Shown: positions 18,502 through 27,011 of the stretch, piece by piece | How positions within the stretch are numbered: the first letter of the stretch is position 1 | Layout of the letters: every line of letters starts with the position of its first letter | Assembly (NCBI GenBank): GCA_038534135.1 | Contig: JBCAXJ010000004.1 | Span: 1 to 64,000, forward strand | Reading direction: 5' to 3' | DNA from: Thermohalobaculum sp038534135 | GTDB lineage: Bacteria > Pseudomonadota > Alphaproteobacteria > Rhodobacterales > Rhodobacteraceae | DNA length: 64,000 nucleotides | Position numbers and translations under genes: made by a program | The notes under the pieces: model-generated | Database searches by the model: none | What the model was told of the DNA's origin: nothing | The model's input: only the letters and a program-made list of their open reading frames with translations

Positions 18502-19200
18502 CTATCCAACCTGAGGCGCGTGTCCTTGCCAGCGCGCGGCGTTCTCCCGGATGGCCTGGGCGCGCTGTTCCGAGGGCGGGTGTGACGCCAGCCACGAGGC
18601 TGACCCTCCCGCGCCGGGCAGCAGTTTTGGCAGCTTCTCGAGCAAGCGGGCCTGATGTTCGGCTCCGATACCCGAGCGGACCATGAGTGCTGTCGCATAG
18701 GCATCTGCTTCGAATTCGTCATTGCGCGAAAGCTTGGCTGTGATCGTTCCGAGCAGCCATAGGGCAATGTACGCGCCAAAGAACGGGATGAGGCGCCCGA
18801 GAACTGTGCCAAGAACCAGTTGCGCCGCCTGCATCCCGCCGACCTGCAAGGCCCGGCGCTTCATATGGCCCAGCGCGAGGTGTCCCATTTCGTGAGCAGC
18901 AACCGATGCAAGCTCGGGCCCGGAGACATCGCCGCCGCGAAAAGCATCGATGAAACCCTGGGTCACATAGATCTCTCCGGTATCGGTCGCGAGGCCGTTC
19001 GGATTGCGGTCCGGCAAGACACGTACTTCGACATGTTCGATCCCGGCCGCGTCGGCGAGACGGCCGAAAAGATTCTCGAGTTGGTCATTGCGCAGCGGTT
19101 CGGATTGGCCGCGCAGCGCATGACCGGATGCTTGGGCGCGAAACCGGAACCAGAAGTAGGCCCCGGCGACCAGCAGGAGGGGAAGAAGCAGCTTGAACAT
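18502..19200 (-). CDS. M48-family zinc metalloprotease, membrane-anchored
   Basis: A 232-residue protein with an N-terminal hydrophobic anchor (MFKLLLPLLLVAGAYFWF) and the zinc motif HEMGH at residues 103-107 in VAAHEMGHLALGHMKRR. A glutamate in DEFEADAYATALM is the likely third ligand, and a second hydrophobic stretch (LIPFFGAYIALWLLGTI) lies between them. The protease part faces either the periplasm or the cytoplasm depending on topology, which I cannot settle. Family members degrade damaged membrane or envelope proteins. Confidence 0.87.
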   Translation of the reverse strand: MFKLLLPLLLVAGAYFWFRFRAQASGHALRGQSEPLRNDQLENLFGRLADAAGIEHVEVRVLPDRNPNGLATDTGEIYVTQGFIDAFRGGDVSGPELASVAAHEMGHLALGHMKRRALQVGGMQAAQLVLGTVLGRLIPFFGAYIALWLLGTITAKLSRNDEFEADAYATALMVRSGIGAEHQARLLEKLPKLLPGAGGSASWLASHPPSEQRAQAIRENAARWQGHAPQVG

Positions 19201-19346
19201 GTGTCTGATATAGTCTGGCGTCCCGCCTACGTCAGGGTCGCAGAGGGTTTATTCGTGCGAAATCCGCAAGAGAGCTTTCGGCGCGGCGTCCTTTTTCAAT
19301 CTCTGCCCGGCCTCCATCTTCAAGCGCAGCAAGAAGGAGCATCGCT

Positions 19347-19850
19347 ATGCAACCGATAGAAGCAGCGACGAAGCCGACCGCACCCGAGGTCTCGGTCGGA
19401 CATGTCCATCTGCGGGTCGCCGATCTGGAGCGCGCGATTGAGTTCTATTCCGGCGTTCTCGGCTTCGATGTCATGCAGAAGTTTGGCGATCAGGCCGCGT
19501 TTCTGTCCGCTGGCGGATATCACCATCATATTGGGCTGAATACCTGGGAGTCGAAGGGCGGCACGCGTCCGCCACCGGGGCACACGGGCCTTTATCATTC
19601 TGCTTTTCTCTACCCCACGCGGGCTGCGTTAGGGCGGGCGGTCAAACGTGTCATCGATGCAGGGTACCCGGTCATTGGGCGCGCGGATCACGGAGTCTCG
19701 ATCGCCGTGTACCTGGATGATCCGGACGGGAACGGTGTTGAGCTTTACTGGGATAAGCCGCGCGCAGAGTGGCCGCTCGACGCCGATGGAAACCTCACTA
19801 TGATCAACGTTCCTTTCGATGTCGATGCGTTGATCGCCGAAGCGGCTTGA
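19347..19850 (+). CDS. VOC-family protein (glyoxalase/extradiol dioxygenase fold)
   Basis: A 167-residue protein with paired beta-alpha-beta-beta-beta units: VGHVHLRVADLERAIEFYSGVLGF at the start and LYHSAFLYPTR in the middle, ending with the metal-side segment YLDDPDGNGVELYWDKP. Putative metal ligands are the histidines in GHVHLRV and LYHSAF and the glutamate in GVELYW, as in CatE-type catechol dioxygenases and related VOC enzymes. GGAG lies upstream of ATG 19347. The substrate is unknown. It is followed after 83 bp by an old-yellow-enzyme gene. Confidence 0.85.
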   Translation: MQPIEAATKPTAPEVSVGHVHLRVADLERAIEFYSGVLGFDVMQKFGDQAAFLSAGGYHHHIGLNTWESKGGTRPPPGHTGLYHSAFLYPTRAALGRAVKRVIDAGYPVIGRADHGVSIAVYLDDPDGNGVELYWDKPRAEWPLDADGNLTMINVPFDVDALIAEAA

Positions 19851-19933
19851 AGCGTCGGATCTCACGAAAGTTTGCATCCTTCAGAACTGGCGAGTGTTTA
19901 AGGAGCGCTCGCCAAACTGACCAGGAGCTTGTC

Positions 19934-21070
19934 GTGTCCGACCTGTTTTCACCGTTTCGTCTTCGCGACGTGACATTTCGCAACCGGATTGCCGTGTCGC
20001 CGATGAGCCAGTACCGGGCCGTGGATGGGTGCGCGAACGATTGGCACATGGTTCACTTGGGTCGGTTCGCACTCGGCGGGGCGGGATTGGTCTATGCAGA
20101 AGCGACCGCGGTCGAGCGAGATGGCCGTCGAACCCATGGCGATCTTGGCCTGTGGGACGATCGTCAGGTCGAGCCGCTGGTGCCCATCACGCGATTTCTG
20201 GAGAACGAGGGAGCCGTGCCTGGCATACAGTTGGGGCACGCCGGGCGGAAGGTCTCGGAACGGCGTCCGTGGCATGGTGAGACGCCCGTCGACGATGAGG
20301 ACCTGCGCGAGCGCGGCGAAGCCCCGTGGCCCGCGATAGCGCCGTCAGCGATTCCCTATGCCGAGGGATGGCCAACGCCGCGGGACATGAGCGAGGCAGA
20401 TATTGAGCGCGTCATTGCGGCTTTTGGTGCGGCTGCGCATCGGGCGCGGCACGCCGGGTTCAAGATCATCGAGGTTTATGCAGCACACGGGTTCCTGGTG
20501 CACCAATTCCTGTCGCCGATCGCCAATCAGCGCATCGACCGATGGGGTGGTTCACCCGAGAACCGGCGCCGCTTTGCCGTCGAGGTTGCGCGCGCAATCA
20601 GGGCCGCGTGGCCGGAGGAATTGCCCTTGGCGTTTCGACTGTCTGCCACTGATTGGCTGGATGGCGGTGTCGAAATCGATGAAACCATCGAGACTGCCTG
20701 TGCATTGAAGGACGCCGGTGTGGACGTAATCGATTGTTCCACGGGCGGGATCGGCGGAAGAGAGCGCCCGCACCGCATGAAAATCGAGCAGGGGTTCCAA
20801 GCTCCGTTCGCGCAGGCAATCCGCGAGAAAGCCAACATCGCGACGATGGCTGTCGGTTTCCTCTGGGATGCTGAACTCTGCGAGACAATCGTCTCGTCAG
20901 GCCACGCGGACATGGTCGCGCTGGCGCGGGAATTGCTCGACGATCCCAACTGGCCGCTTCATGCGGCACGGACGCTGGGCGCGGACACCAATCATGAGCA
21001 ATGGCCCGTCGAAGCCGGCTGGTGGCTTATGAAGCGGGAACGCTTGCTCGCGAAACTTGGGCTCCGGTAA
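19934..21070 (+). CDS. NADH:flavin oxidoreductase, old yellow enzyme (YqjM class)
   Basis: A 378-residue FMN-dependent ene-reductase, TIM-barrel fold. GTG 19934 is chosen because CAGGAGC lies just upstream and the family N-terminus LFSPFRLRDVTFRNRIAVSPM begins right there; the open frame reaches further back to 19769. QLGHAGRKVS and HGFLVHQFLSPIANQRIDRWGGS are the FMN- and substrate-binding blocks of the thermophilic-like/YqjM class. The family reduces alpha,beta-unsaturated carbonyls and nitro-compounds. Its stop directly abuts the stop of the convergent CoxE-like gene. Confidence 0.93.
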   Translation: MSDLFSPFRLRDVTFRNRIAVSPMSQYRAVDGCANDWHMVHLGRFALGGAGLVYAEATAVERDGRRTHGDLGLWDDRQVEPLVPITRFLENEGAVPGIQLGHAGRKVSERRPWHGETPVDDEDLRERGEAPWPAIAPSAIPYAEGWPTPRDMSEADIERVIAAFGAAAHRARHAGFKIIEVYAAHGFLVHQFLSPIANQRIDRWGGSPENRRRFAVEVARAIRAAWPEELPLAFRLSATDWLDGGVEIDETIETACALKDAGVDVIDCSTGGIGGRERPHRMKIEQGFQAPFAQAIREKANIATMAVGFLWDAELCETIVSSGHADMVALARELLDDPNWPLHAARTLGADTNHEQWPVEAGWWLMKRERLLAKLGLR

Positions 21071-22258
21071 TCACCGGCTCAGCTCGCGCGTTGCGGCGTC
21101 CAGTCCTTGCAGTGTCATCGGGAACATGCGGTTCTCCGTGATCTCCTGCACGATGCTGATCGAATGCGTGTAGCGCCAGTGCTTCTCTGGGACCGGGTTG
21201 ATCCAGACCGAGGACGGCCACTGGTTCAATGCCCGACGAAGCCAGACCTCGCCCGCCTCGGGGTTCCAATGCTCGTTTGCACCACCGGGATACATGATCT
21301 CGTAGGGTGACATCGAGGCATCGCCGACAAAGACCAGTTTGTAGTCCGGGCCGTACTTGTTGATGATATCCCAGGTCGGGATCTGCTCGTCCCAGCGGCG
21401 CCGGTTGTTCTTCCAGACGCCCTCGTACAGGCAATTGTGGAAATAGTAGTATTCGAGGTGCTTGAACTCGGCCCGGGCGGCGGAGAACAGTTCCTCGGCG
21501 ACCTTGATATGGTCGTCCATTGATCCGCCGATATCGAACAGCATCAGGATCTTGACTGCATTGCGCCGTTCGGGGCGCATCTTGACGTCGAGATAACCGT
21601 GCTCGGCGGTCGAGCGAATGGTGTTGTCCAGATCGAGCTCGTCCGGCGCACCGTCACGCGCCCAGCGGCGAAGGCGTTTCAACGCGACCTTGATGTTGCG
21701 GGTGCCAAGCTCGATGTCGCCGTCGAGATCCTTGAACTGGCGCTTGTCCCAGACCTTGACCGCACGGCGGTGGCGCGACTCTTTCTGTCCGATCCGCACG
21801 CCCTCGGGATTGTAGCCGTACGCGCCGAAGGGTGACGTCCCAGCGGTTCCGATCCACTTCGAACCACCCTGGTGCCGGCCCTTTTGTTCCTCGAGACGCT
21901 CTTTCAACGTCTCCATCAGTTTTTCCCAACCGCCGAGCGCCTCGACTTCCGCCATCTCCTCTGGAGATAAGTGCTTCTCTGCCATCTTGCGCAGCCATTC
22001 CTCGGGCAGGTCCATGGTCTCCACGCCGTCCGGCGAGCCCGAGATGGCTTCGAGCCCCTTGAAGACCTGGGCGAAGACCTGATCGAACCGGTCGAGGTAA
22101 CGCTCGTCCTTCACCAGTGCTGCACGCGCCAGAAAGTAGAAATCCTCGACATCGTACATGACGAGCTGCTTCTGCATGGCCTCGAGCAGTGTCAGATGCT
22201 CGCGCAGCGACACGGGGACCTTGGCTTCCTTGAGCCCGAAGAAGAGATTCAGAAACAT
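21071..22258 (-). CDS. VWA-domain protein, CoxE-like
   Basis: A 395-residue cytoplasmic protein of the CoxE-like VWA family. The metal-ion-dependent adhesion motif is DIGGSMDDH, in place of the canonical DxSxS. The N-terminal half is helical and charged (LPEEWLRKMAEKHLSPEEMAEVEALGGWEKLMETLKERLEEQ), and the C-terminus carries WINPVPEKHWRYTHSISIVQEI. Such proteins usually act with a MoxR-type AAA+ ATPase in metalloenzyme maturation; no MoxR gene is in this window. No signal peptide or membrane segment is seen. Confidence 0.82.
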   Translation of the reverse strand: MFLNLFFGLKEAKVPVSLREHLTLLEAMQKQLVMYDVEDFYFLARAALVKDERYLDRFDQVFAQVFKGLEAISGSPDGVETMDLPEEWLRKMAEKHLSPEEMAEVEALGGWEKLMETLKERLEEQKGRHQGGSKWIGTAGTSPFGAYGYNPEGVRIGQKESRHRRAVKVWDKRQFKDLDGDIELGTRNIKVALKRLRRWARDGAPDELDLDNTIRSTAEHGYLDVKMRPERRNAVKILMLFDIGGSMDDHIKVAEELFSAARAEFKHLEYYYFHNCLYEGVWKNNRRRWDEQIPTWDIINKYGPDYKLVFVGDASMSPYEIMYPGGANEHWNPEAGEVWLRRALNQWPSSVWINPVPEKHWRYTHSISIVQEITENRMFPMTLQGLDAATRELSR

Positions 22259-22329
22259 GGATCCTCCGGCGAATGGCCTGCAACCAACGTAGCGTTTATA
22301 CCCGCGTCAGCAAAGGTGGACACGCGCGG

Positions 22330-23676
22330 TCAGAAGCCTCGCAACCTCTCGACGATTTTGTGGTCCGTTCCAAGTGAGAAAGCGCCCCAGTCCCGAAGGC
22401 GATCGATAAACGCATCACGGGCATCGTCGTTGTTCAGTTTTGCATGGGCGAGCATGATCTGGACGTAGGTCGCGATCAAAGACCCTTCTTTTCCGTGTGC
22501 CAGGAACACCTGCTCAAGACCATCTGAGGCATTTAGGGCATCCTTGAAGCGTTTCTCGTCGTTGAGCGCACGCACTTCCAGAAGGCTGATCTGCGAGTTT
22601 CTGATATCATCTGCGCCGTGCGCCGCGCTGCAGATCGTCCGGGCTTCGCGGATTCTCTGGAGTTTGTCGTCGGCTTCCTGGTCAACCAGGATCTGCGCCA
22701 GCGTGGCCGCGGCCGTGCAGTGATATGCGCTGTTTGGCTCGGTGCGCTGTGCCTGATCTATCAGAACCCGCGCGCGCTTGGTACGGTCGAGATCAGACAG
22801 ATCCTTGCTGAGCAGAAGACGATGCAATCCGTTCCGCCATTGGAGGAACACGAACTGGCGAACCTCGGGCAGAGGCGGGGTGTCGACGTCGCGGCCTTGC
22901 GGATTGATGTCGTCCAGGACGATGCGCGCGCGTTCTGTCGTCTCCCGCCGGTTCAGGCCTGTTTCCATCCGCGGGTCGTAGAGGACGCGCAACATCAGAT
23001 AATCCAGCCGCGTCGGCCATGTATGCGCGTCATCGTCGTTGAAGATCGTATCCCGAAGCCCGTAGAGATCATTTCCGGTGCCAAGTGCCTGGCTCACTTC
23101 CTCGAGAATGCACTCGCGGATCTTGTATGGTTCGAGCGTTCGCGGAATCAGAGCCGATGCTTTCTCCAGCGTCTTGTTCCGCTCGAATGCGTCGGCGCCG
23201 TAACCGTCCGGATCACTTTTGTATTCGCTCCAGGTCGGGTGATCGTTAACCACGATGCACTGCGCGGCTGTCAGGTCTCTGAATTCGTCGCCAGGGACAA
23301 ACCGCACCAAAAGGTTGGCCTTGTCGGGCGAGGTCTGCTGGATATCGATCCGTGCTTCCTTGCGGATGATGCGCAGGAACTCGGCCAGGAAGAGCTGATA
23401 GCTTTCAGATCCATCACCAATCATCGCGACACGCACGGGCGCTTCGAAGCGCAACAGGTTGGCTTGGGTCGAACCCCACTCCAGATCGTGTGTTAGCTTT
23501 GTGAAGACGTCCGCCAGACTTTTGTTAGACCAAGCAGTCGTTCCGGCGGGCAGGCTGGCGCCGAAGCGCGCCTCGACGGGCCGGGTGGTTGTGCTGTAGG
23601 GCTCAGTTCGCTCGGCGCATGCGGCGGCCAGAAGCGGGGCTATCAGCAAAGCGGTGCGGGCGATCGATACAAGCAT
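22330..23676 (-). CDS. DUF2927-domain lipoprotein (paralogue 1)
   Basis: A 448-residue secreted protein with a lipoprotein-like signal peptide ending LLAAAC (Cys 20). The central region matches DUF2927: SLADVFTKLTHDLEWG, LLRFEAPVRVAMIGDG, then a strictly shared block ILEEVSQALGTGNDLYGLRDTIFNDDDAHTWPTRLDYLMLRVLYDP cut here into short motifs such as LEEVSQALG and NDDDAHTWP. The C-terminal third is helical and TPR-like. LEEVSQALG with nearby acidic residues recalls a degenerate metalloprotease, but no HExxH is present. It closes the ten-gene minus-strand run. Confidence 0.78.
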   Translation of the reverse strand: MLVSIARTALLIAPLLAAACAERTEPYSTTTRPVEARFGASLPAGTTAWSNKSLADVFTKLTHDLEWGSTQANLLRFEAPVRVAMIGDGSESYQLFLAEFLRIIRKEARIDIQQTSPDKANLLVRFVPGDEFRDLTAAQCIVVNDHPTWSEYKSDPDGYGADAFERNKTLEKASALIPRTLEPYKIRECILEEVSQALGTGNDLYGLRDTIFNDDDAHTWPTRLDYLMLRVLYDPRMETGLNRRETTERARIVLDDINPQGRDVDTPPLPEVRQFVFLQWRNGLHRLLLSKDLSDLDRTKRARVLIDQAQRTEPNSAYHCTAAATLAQILVDQEADDKLQRIREARTICSAAHGADDIRNSQISLLEVRALNDEKRFKDALNASDGLEQVFLAHGKEGSLIATYVQIMLAHAKLNNDDARDAFIDRLRDWGAFSLGTDHKIVERLRGF

Positions 23677-23746
23677 CTTGGAACGTACTGCTGTTAGAGA
23701 CTAGGCGGTCACGCTTACACGCGCATAGTCTCGACGCAAGATGCGG

Positions 23747-23923
23747 TTATCCGAACGCGCCCAAATGCCCGGCAATTGTCATGGCGATCATGCTGACGAG
23801 GAAGCCGGCAAAGCCGTGCGCCAGGGCATACTGGACCCGGTCAGCGCGGTTGCCGCCACGGCGTGTCGCGCGCACCCAACCGAGAAACCCGAGGAGAAGT
23901 CCGGCGACCAAAGCGATGACCAT
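23747..23923 (-). CDS. Small membrane protein of 58 residues
   Basis: An ATG-started frame of 58 codons lying exactly between two DUF2927 genes, 14 bp after one and 71 bp before the next. It encodes a helix MVIALVAGLLLGFLGWVR, a basic loop ATRRGGNRADRVQYALAHG, and a second helix FAGFLVSMIAMTIAGHLG, which is a two-helix hairpin with a positively charged turn. Short proteins of this type, with a TAKRRGGNRLD-like turn, sit beside DUF2927 genes in other Rhodobacteraceae as I recall, which supports it as a real gene. Function unknown. Confidence 0.72.
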   Translation of the reverse strand: MVIALVAGLLLGFLGWVRATRRGGNRADRVQYALAHGFAGFLVSMIAMTIAGHLGAFG

Positions 23924-23936
23924 ATGCTGTTTGCCT

Positions 23937-25289
23937 TCAGTTCCGCGACAGCAGTCGCGTCTGCGGGTGCGTGCGCCCCAGCGCGTATGCTGCCCAGGCT
24001 GCCGAGTTCAACCGTGCGGCGCGCGCGGCTTCAGGGCGCTGTATCGCGTCGAGGGCTGCCGCTTGCAAGGCATATAGCGCAACCAGACGCTCGGCCTGAC
24101 CATGTGCCGCAAGTGTGGGGGCGAGGTCTTCCGAAAGCCCCCAGGCTTCACTCGCGCGGCCCAGCCGATACGCGGCGCGCGCCATTTCCAGTCGAATCAA
24201 GGCGAGCCGGATATCCGTCGGACCATGCGCGGTGCGGCAAACCCTGATTGCTCGGTTCAGGTTGGCATACGCGCTGTTGGCGTCTTCTCTGGCAAGTCGC
24301 GCGTGAACGCGCAACGCGCGGCAATGCGGCGCTGCGCCCCGATGGCGGCGTTCGGTGATCGCAAGCGCTTGATCCGCCATTTCCCGGCGCCGGGTCTGTG
24401 ACTGTCGCGGATCGACCGCGCCCCTCAAGAGGTCAGACCAATCCTTCGCGTCTGTCGGTGCCGGATCGGGCAAGGGCGGCGCGACCAGGCCCTGAGGATT
24501 AATCCTGTCGAGAATGCTCTTTGCCCGGTTACGCGCCGTGCGCCTGTTCAAACCTGTTCGCATCTCGGGCGTGTAAAGAACCCGCAGCATCAAATGGTCT
24601 AGCTTTGTGGGCCAAATGTGCGCGCCGTCATCATTGAAGATCGAGGATCCAAGACGGTTCAGATCATTCGCGAGGCCCAGCGCCTGTGAGACCTCCTCGA
24701 TCAGACACGTCCTGACCGCATAGGGCGGCGCGGTATCTGGAATGAAGACCGACATGGCACCGATCTCGCGACGGGTTTCGAACGCGCGCGTGCCGTTGCG
24801 CAACGGGCTTTCGCGGAACTGCGCCCAGCCGGTGCGGCCCGGTGCGACAACGCACAGTTCCGATGGGACGCGTGCGCGGAAATCGGCACCGGGAACGAAG
24901 TTGACCAACAGGTTCTGTCCGCTCTGCGCCCGGGTGATATCGATGTTTGACCGGTTGCGCAGAACCGCGAGAATTCGGTCGATAAAGCCTGAATAGGTTG
25001 CGCCGCAGCAGCCGGAAACGCCGACGCGAACGGGCGCTTCATATCGTACGAGGTTCGGCCGTCGGCCACCCCATTCCAGATCGAAGGCGAGACGGACAAA
25101 CAGGTCTGCCAGGCTCGCATTGTCGTAGCGCGTGCTGCCCGCTGGCACAGCAGCATTCAGAACAGGGCTCGGTGGCAGCGGGCCGGGGACGGGAACGTCA
25201 TCCGGACTGGTCGGCAGCGCTGCCGAGCAAGCGGTTAAGAAAAGTGCCGCGACAAGGACCAGCCACGGTATCGGCCGCGAGGAAACCAA
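23937..25289 (-). CDS. DUF2927-domain lipoprotein (paralogue 2)
   Basis: A paralogue of the 22330-23676 gene. TTG 25289 is preferred: it lies one base after the acetyltransferase stop and gives a textbook lipoprotein signal (MVSSRPIPWLVLVAALFLTAC, Cys 21); an ATG at 25337 would add 16 residues and overlap the upstream gene. Shared motifs with paralogue 1 are SLADLFVRLAFDLEWG, RYEAPVRVGVSG, LIEEVSQALGLANDLNRLGSSIFNDD and HIWPTKLDHLMLRVLY, so both come from one duplication. The C-terminus is alanine-rich and helical. Likely anchored in the outer membrane on the periplasmic side. Confidence 0.77.
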   Translation of the reverse strand: MVSSRPIPWLVLVAALFLTACSAALPTSPDDVPVPGPLPPSPVLNAAVPAGSTRYDNASLADLFVRLAFDLEWGGRRPNLVRYEAPVRVGVSGCCGATYSGFIDRILAVLRNRSNIDITRAQSGQNLLVNFVPGADFRARVPSELCVVAPGRTGWAQFRESPLRNGTRAFETRREIGAMSVFIPDTAPPYAVRTCLIEEVSQALGLANDLNRLGSSIFNDDGAHIWPTKLDHLMLRVLYTPEMRTGLNRRTARNRAKSILDRINPQGLVAPPLPDPAPTDAKDWSDLLRGAVDPRQSQTRRREMADQALAITERRHRGAAPHCRALRVHARLAREDANSAYANLNRAIRVCRTAHGPTDIRLALIRLEMARAAYRLGRASEAWGLSEDLAPTLAAHGQAERLVALYALQAAALDAIQRPEAARAARLNSAAWAAYALGRTHPQTRLLSRN

Positions 25290-25290
25290 T

Positions 25291-25731
25291 CTATCGCTGA
25301 TACTTGATGAACGGCGTCTTGGTGGCGATCCGATCATAGAGATGACGAGCGGTCGTGTTGAAGTCCTGTGTCAACCAATAGACCGAAGGGCATCCAGCGG
25401 CATCGGCGCGCTCGTACACGGCTTCGATCAAAGCGCGCCCGGCGCCGGTACCGCGCGCTGCGTTCGAGACAAAGAGATCCTGCAAGTAAACAACATTCTC
25501 GATCCGCCAACCGTGTCGGTGGAACAGGTAGTGCGTCAAACCAATCAGTTCGCCGTCCTTCTCGGCCACCAGACCGTGATAGTCTTGCCGATCGTTGCCA
25601 AGCAGGCGTTGGAAGTAGGTCTGATATATGTCTTCGGTCACCGAGGTTTCATAGAACTCGAGATATCCGGTCCAGAGCACGCGCCATTGCGGTTCGTCCT
25701 CGGCTGTCAGGTCACGGACGGTCAGGGTCAT
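25291..25731 (-). CDS. GNAT-family N-acetyltransferase
   Basis: A 146-residue acetyltransferase with the GNAT core VYLQDLFVSNAARGTGAGRALIEAVYERA, in which RGTGAGRAL is the acetyl-CoA pyrophosphate-binding loop. The C-terminal strand-helix unit is SVYWLTQDFNTTARHLYDRI, resembling small-molecule amine acetyltransferases. The start overlaps the HD-oxygenase stop (ATGA, 25728-25731), so the two are translationally coupled. Substrate unknown; an amine or amino acid produced by the upstream catabolic genes is possible. Confidence 0.88.
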   Translation of the reverse strand: MTLTVRDLTAEDEPQWRVLWTGYLEFYETSVTEDIYQTYFQRLLGNDRQDYHGLVAEKDGELIGLTHYLFHRHGWRIENVVYLQDLFVSNAARGTGAGRALIEAVYERADAAGCPSVYWLTQDFNTTARHLYDRIATKTPFIKYQR

Positions 25732-26306
25732 GTGGCCTCCTTGTGTCTTTGCACGACGCGGTCGATCATCGGTGCGTAGTGGTCAAACCCGGATGTCGGA
25801 GCTTCGGGGATCTTGCCGAGATCGTCCCAGACGCGGATCTGAACTATGTCGCGATACCCCGGGATTCGTTCGAACGCGCGAACCTCATCGTCTGACATCG
25901 GACCGCCCTGAAGGTGGAGAGACTGGACCGATGCGTCCGAGAGGTTGCCGAAATAGTCTGGATCGGTCGCGCAAAGATACCGCTTTGCGGCGACGTGACA
26001 GCGGACGCCATCGACGACGATCTGCGGAAAGAAAGCCTCGAGTATCTTCGCCCCGGCCTCTTCGTGGCGCGAGTCGATGCCCTGATCTGCCGCGTCCGTT
26101 GGAAAGTCATGGGTGAAGTGACCGACATCGTGCAGCAGGGCGGCGACAATGATCTCTTCCGAGGCCCCGGCATCCTCAGCCAGCTGAGCACATTGCAGCA
26201 TGTGCTCCGAGATTGTGACCGGCTCACCCAGATATTCCTCGGCGCCGCGGCGGGTGAAGATCTCGCTGAGAAGCGGCACGATCGTGTCATGGGTCGGTGG
26301 GGTCAT
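25728..26306 (-). CDS. HD-domain oxygenase of the PhnZ/TmpB type
   Basis: A 192-residue HD-domain protein. The residues that define the mixed-valence diiron HD oxygenases can be placed one by one: Y25 and E28 in YLGEP, H35 in SEHMLQCAQ, H59-D60 in LLHDVGH, H81 in DSRHEEAG, H104 in RCHVAAKRYL and an Asp at 161-162 in VWDD. This spacing is nearly identical to that of PhnZ, which cleaves the C-P bond of a hydroxyphosphonate, and to TmpB, which acts on a trimethylammonio analogue. It lacks a neighbouring 2-oxoglutarate oxygenase such as PhnY/TmpA, so the substrate need not be a phosphonate. Confidence 0.8.
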   Translation of the reverse strand: MTPPTHDTIVPLLSEIFTRRGAEEYLGEPVTISEHMLQCAQLAEDAGASEEIIVAALLHDVGHFTHDFPTDAADQGIDSRHEEAGAKILEAFFPQIVVDGVRCHVAAKRYLCATDPDYFGNLSDASVQSLHLQGGPMSDDEVRAFERIPGYRDIVQIRVWDDLGKIPEAPTSGFDHYAPMIDRVVQRHKEAT

Positions 26307-26327
26307 GCTTGATCCTCTGTATGTCGT

Positions 26328-27011
26328 CTATGTGGCTGCGCCGACCAGACCGTCGACCGCGATGACCCGCGCGGGTGCGCCATCGGCCCAAGGCACGTTG
26401 ATCGGCAGTGCGATCAGGAAGGTTCTGTTGCCTGTCAGCGCAGCCGTGTTCACCAGATATTCGATCAGCGTGACATCGTTGCGCAAGAGGACATCGTGGG
26501 TCACATGTTCGGGGATAGGCCGGACCTCGCCATCCAGCAGCAGGCGGATCGTATAGTCTTGCGGGAAGTCAAAGGCGCATGCGGTCGGCTGTCGTTCCAG
26601 CAGCCACTCCGCTGCATCGCGCGTCAGATATGGTGCTTCGCGCCAGAACGCTTCGGTCGTCCAATCCTGTTGGCGATCCCAGCAGGTCCGAAACAGCGCG
26701 ATCTCGCCAGGACGCAAGTGCGCTGCGGCGCGGCTGAGTCGATTGGCGTCGATCGCCTCATTCGGTTTGACATCCGACAGATCGATGATGGCCGCTGGGC
26801 CAACGACACGCGCGAGGTCCAGATCGCCCATCAGATCACCGCCCGGCACCATGTGGCGCGGCGCGTCCATGTGGGTGAAGCCGTGACATGTAGTGCGGAC
26901 CCAGGAAACCTCGAACAGGTCTCCGGCGTTGAAGTCACCCTTCTTGCCGCGTTCCACAGGCCAGCGGATATGGCCCGTGTCGATCGGCATGGAGAGATCG
27001 GTGATCTTCAT
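26328..27011 (-). CDS. Cyclase-family metal hydrolase (kynurenine-formamidase fold)
   Basis: A 227-residue member of the cyclase family (PF04199 type). The metal motif is CHGFTHMDAPRHM, the HxGTHxDxPxH signature with Gly-Phe-Thr in place of Gly-Thr. A second conserved region is TACAFDFPQDY. Family members hydrolyse N-formylkynurenine, isatin or cyclic and lactone/amide compounds. It overlaps the upstream oxidase gene by 4 bp (ATGA) and lies 21 bp before the HD oxygenase. Its operon suggests ring opening or deformylation of a catabolic intermediate (inferred). Confidence 0.83.
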   Translation of the reverse strand: MKITDLSMPIDTGHIRWPVERGKKGDFNAGDLFEVSWVRTTCHGFTHMDAPRHMVPGGDLMGDLDLARVVGPAAIIDLSDVKPNEAIDANRLSRAAAHLRPGEIALFRTCWDRQQDWTTEAFWREAPYLTRDAAEWLLERQPTACAFDFPQDYTIRLLLDGEVRPIPEHVTHDVLLRNDVTLIEYLVNTAALTGNRTFLIALPINVPWADGAPARVIAVDGLVGAAT

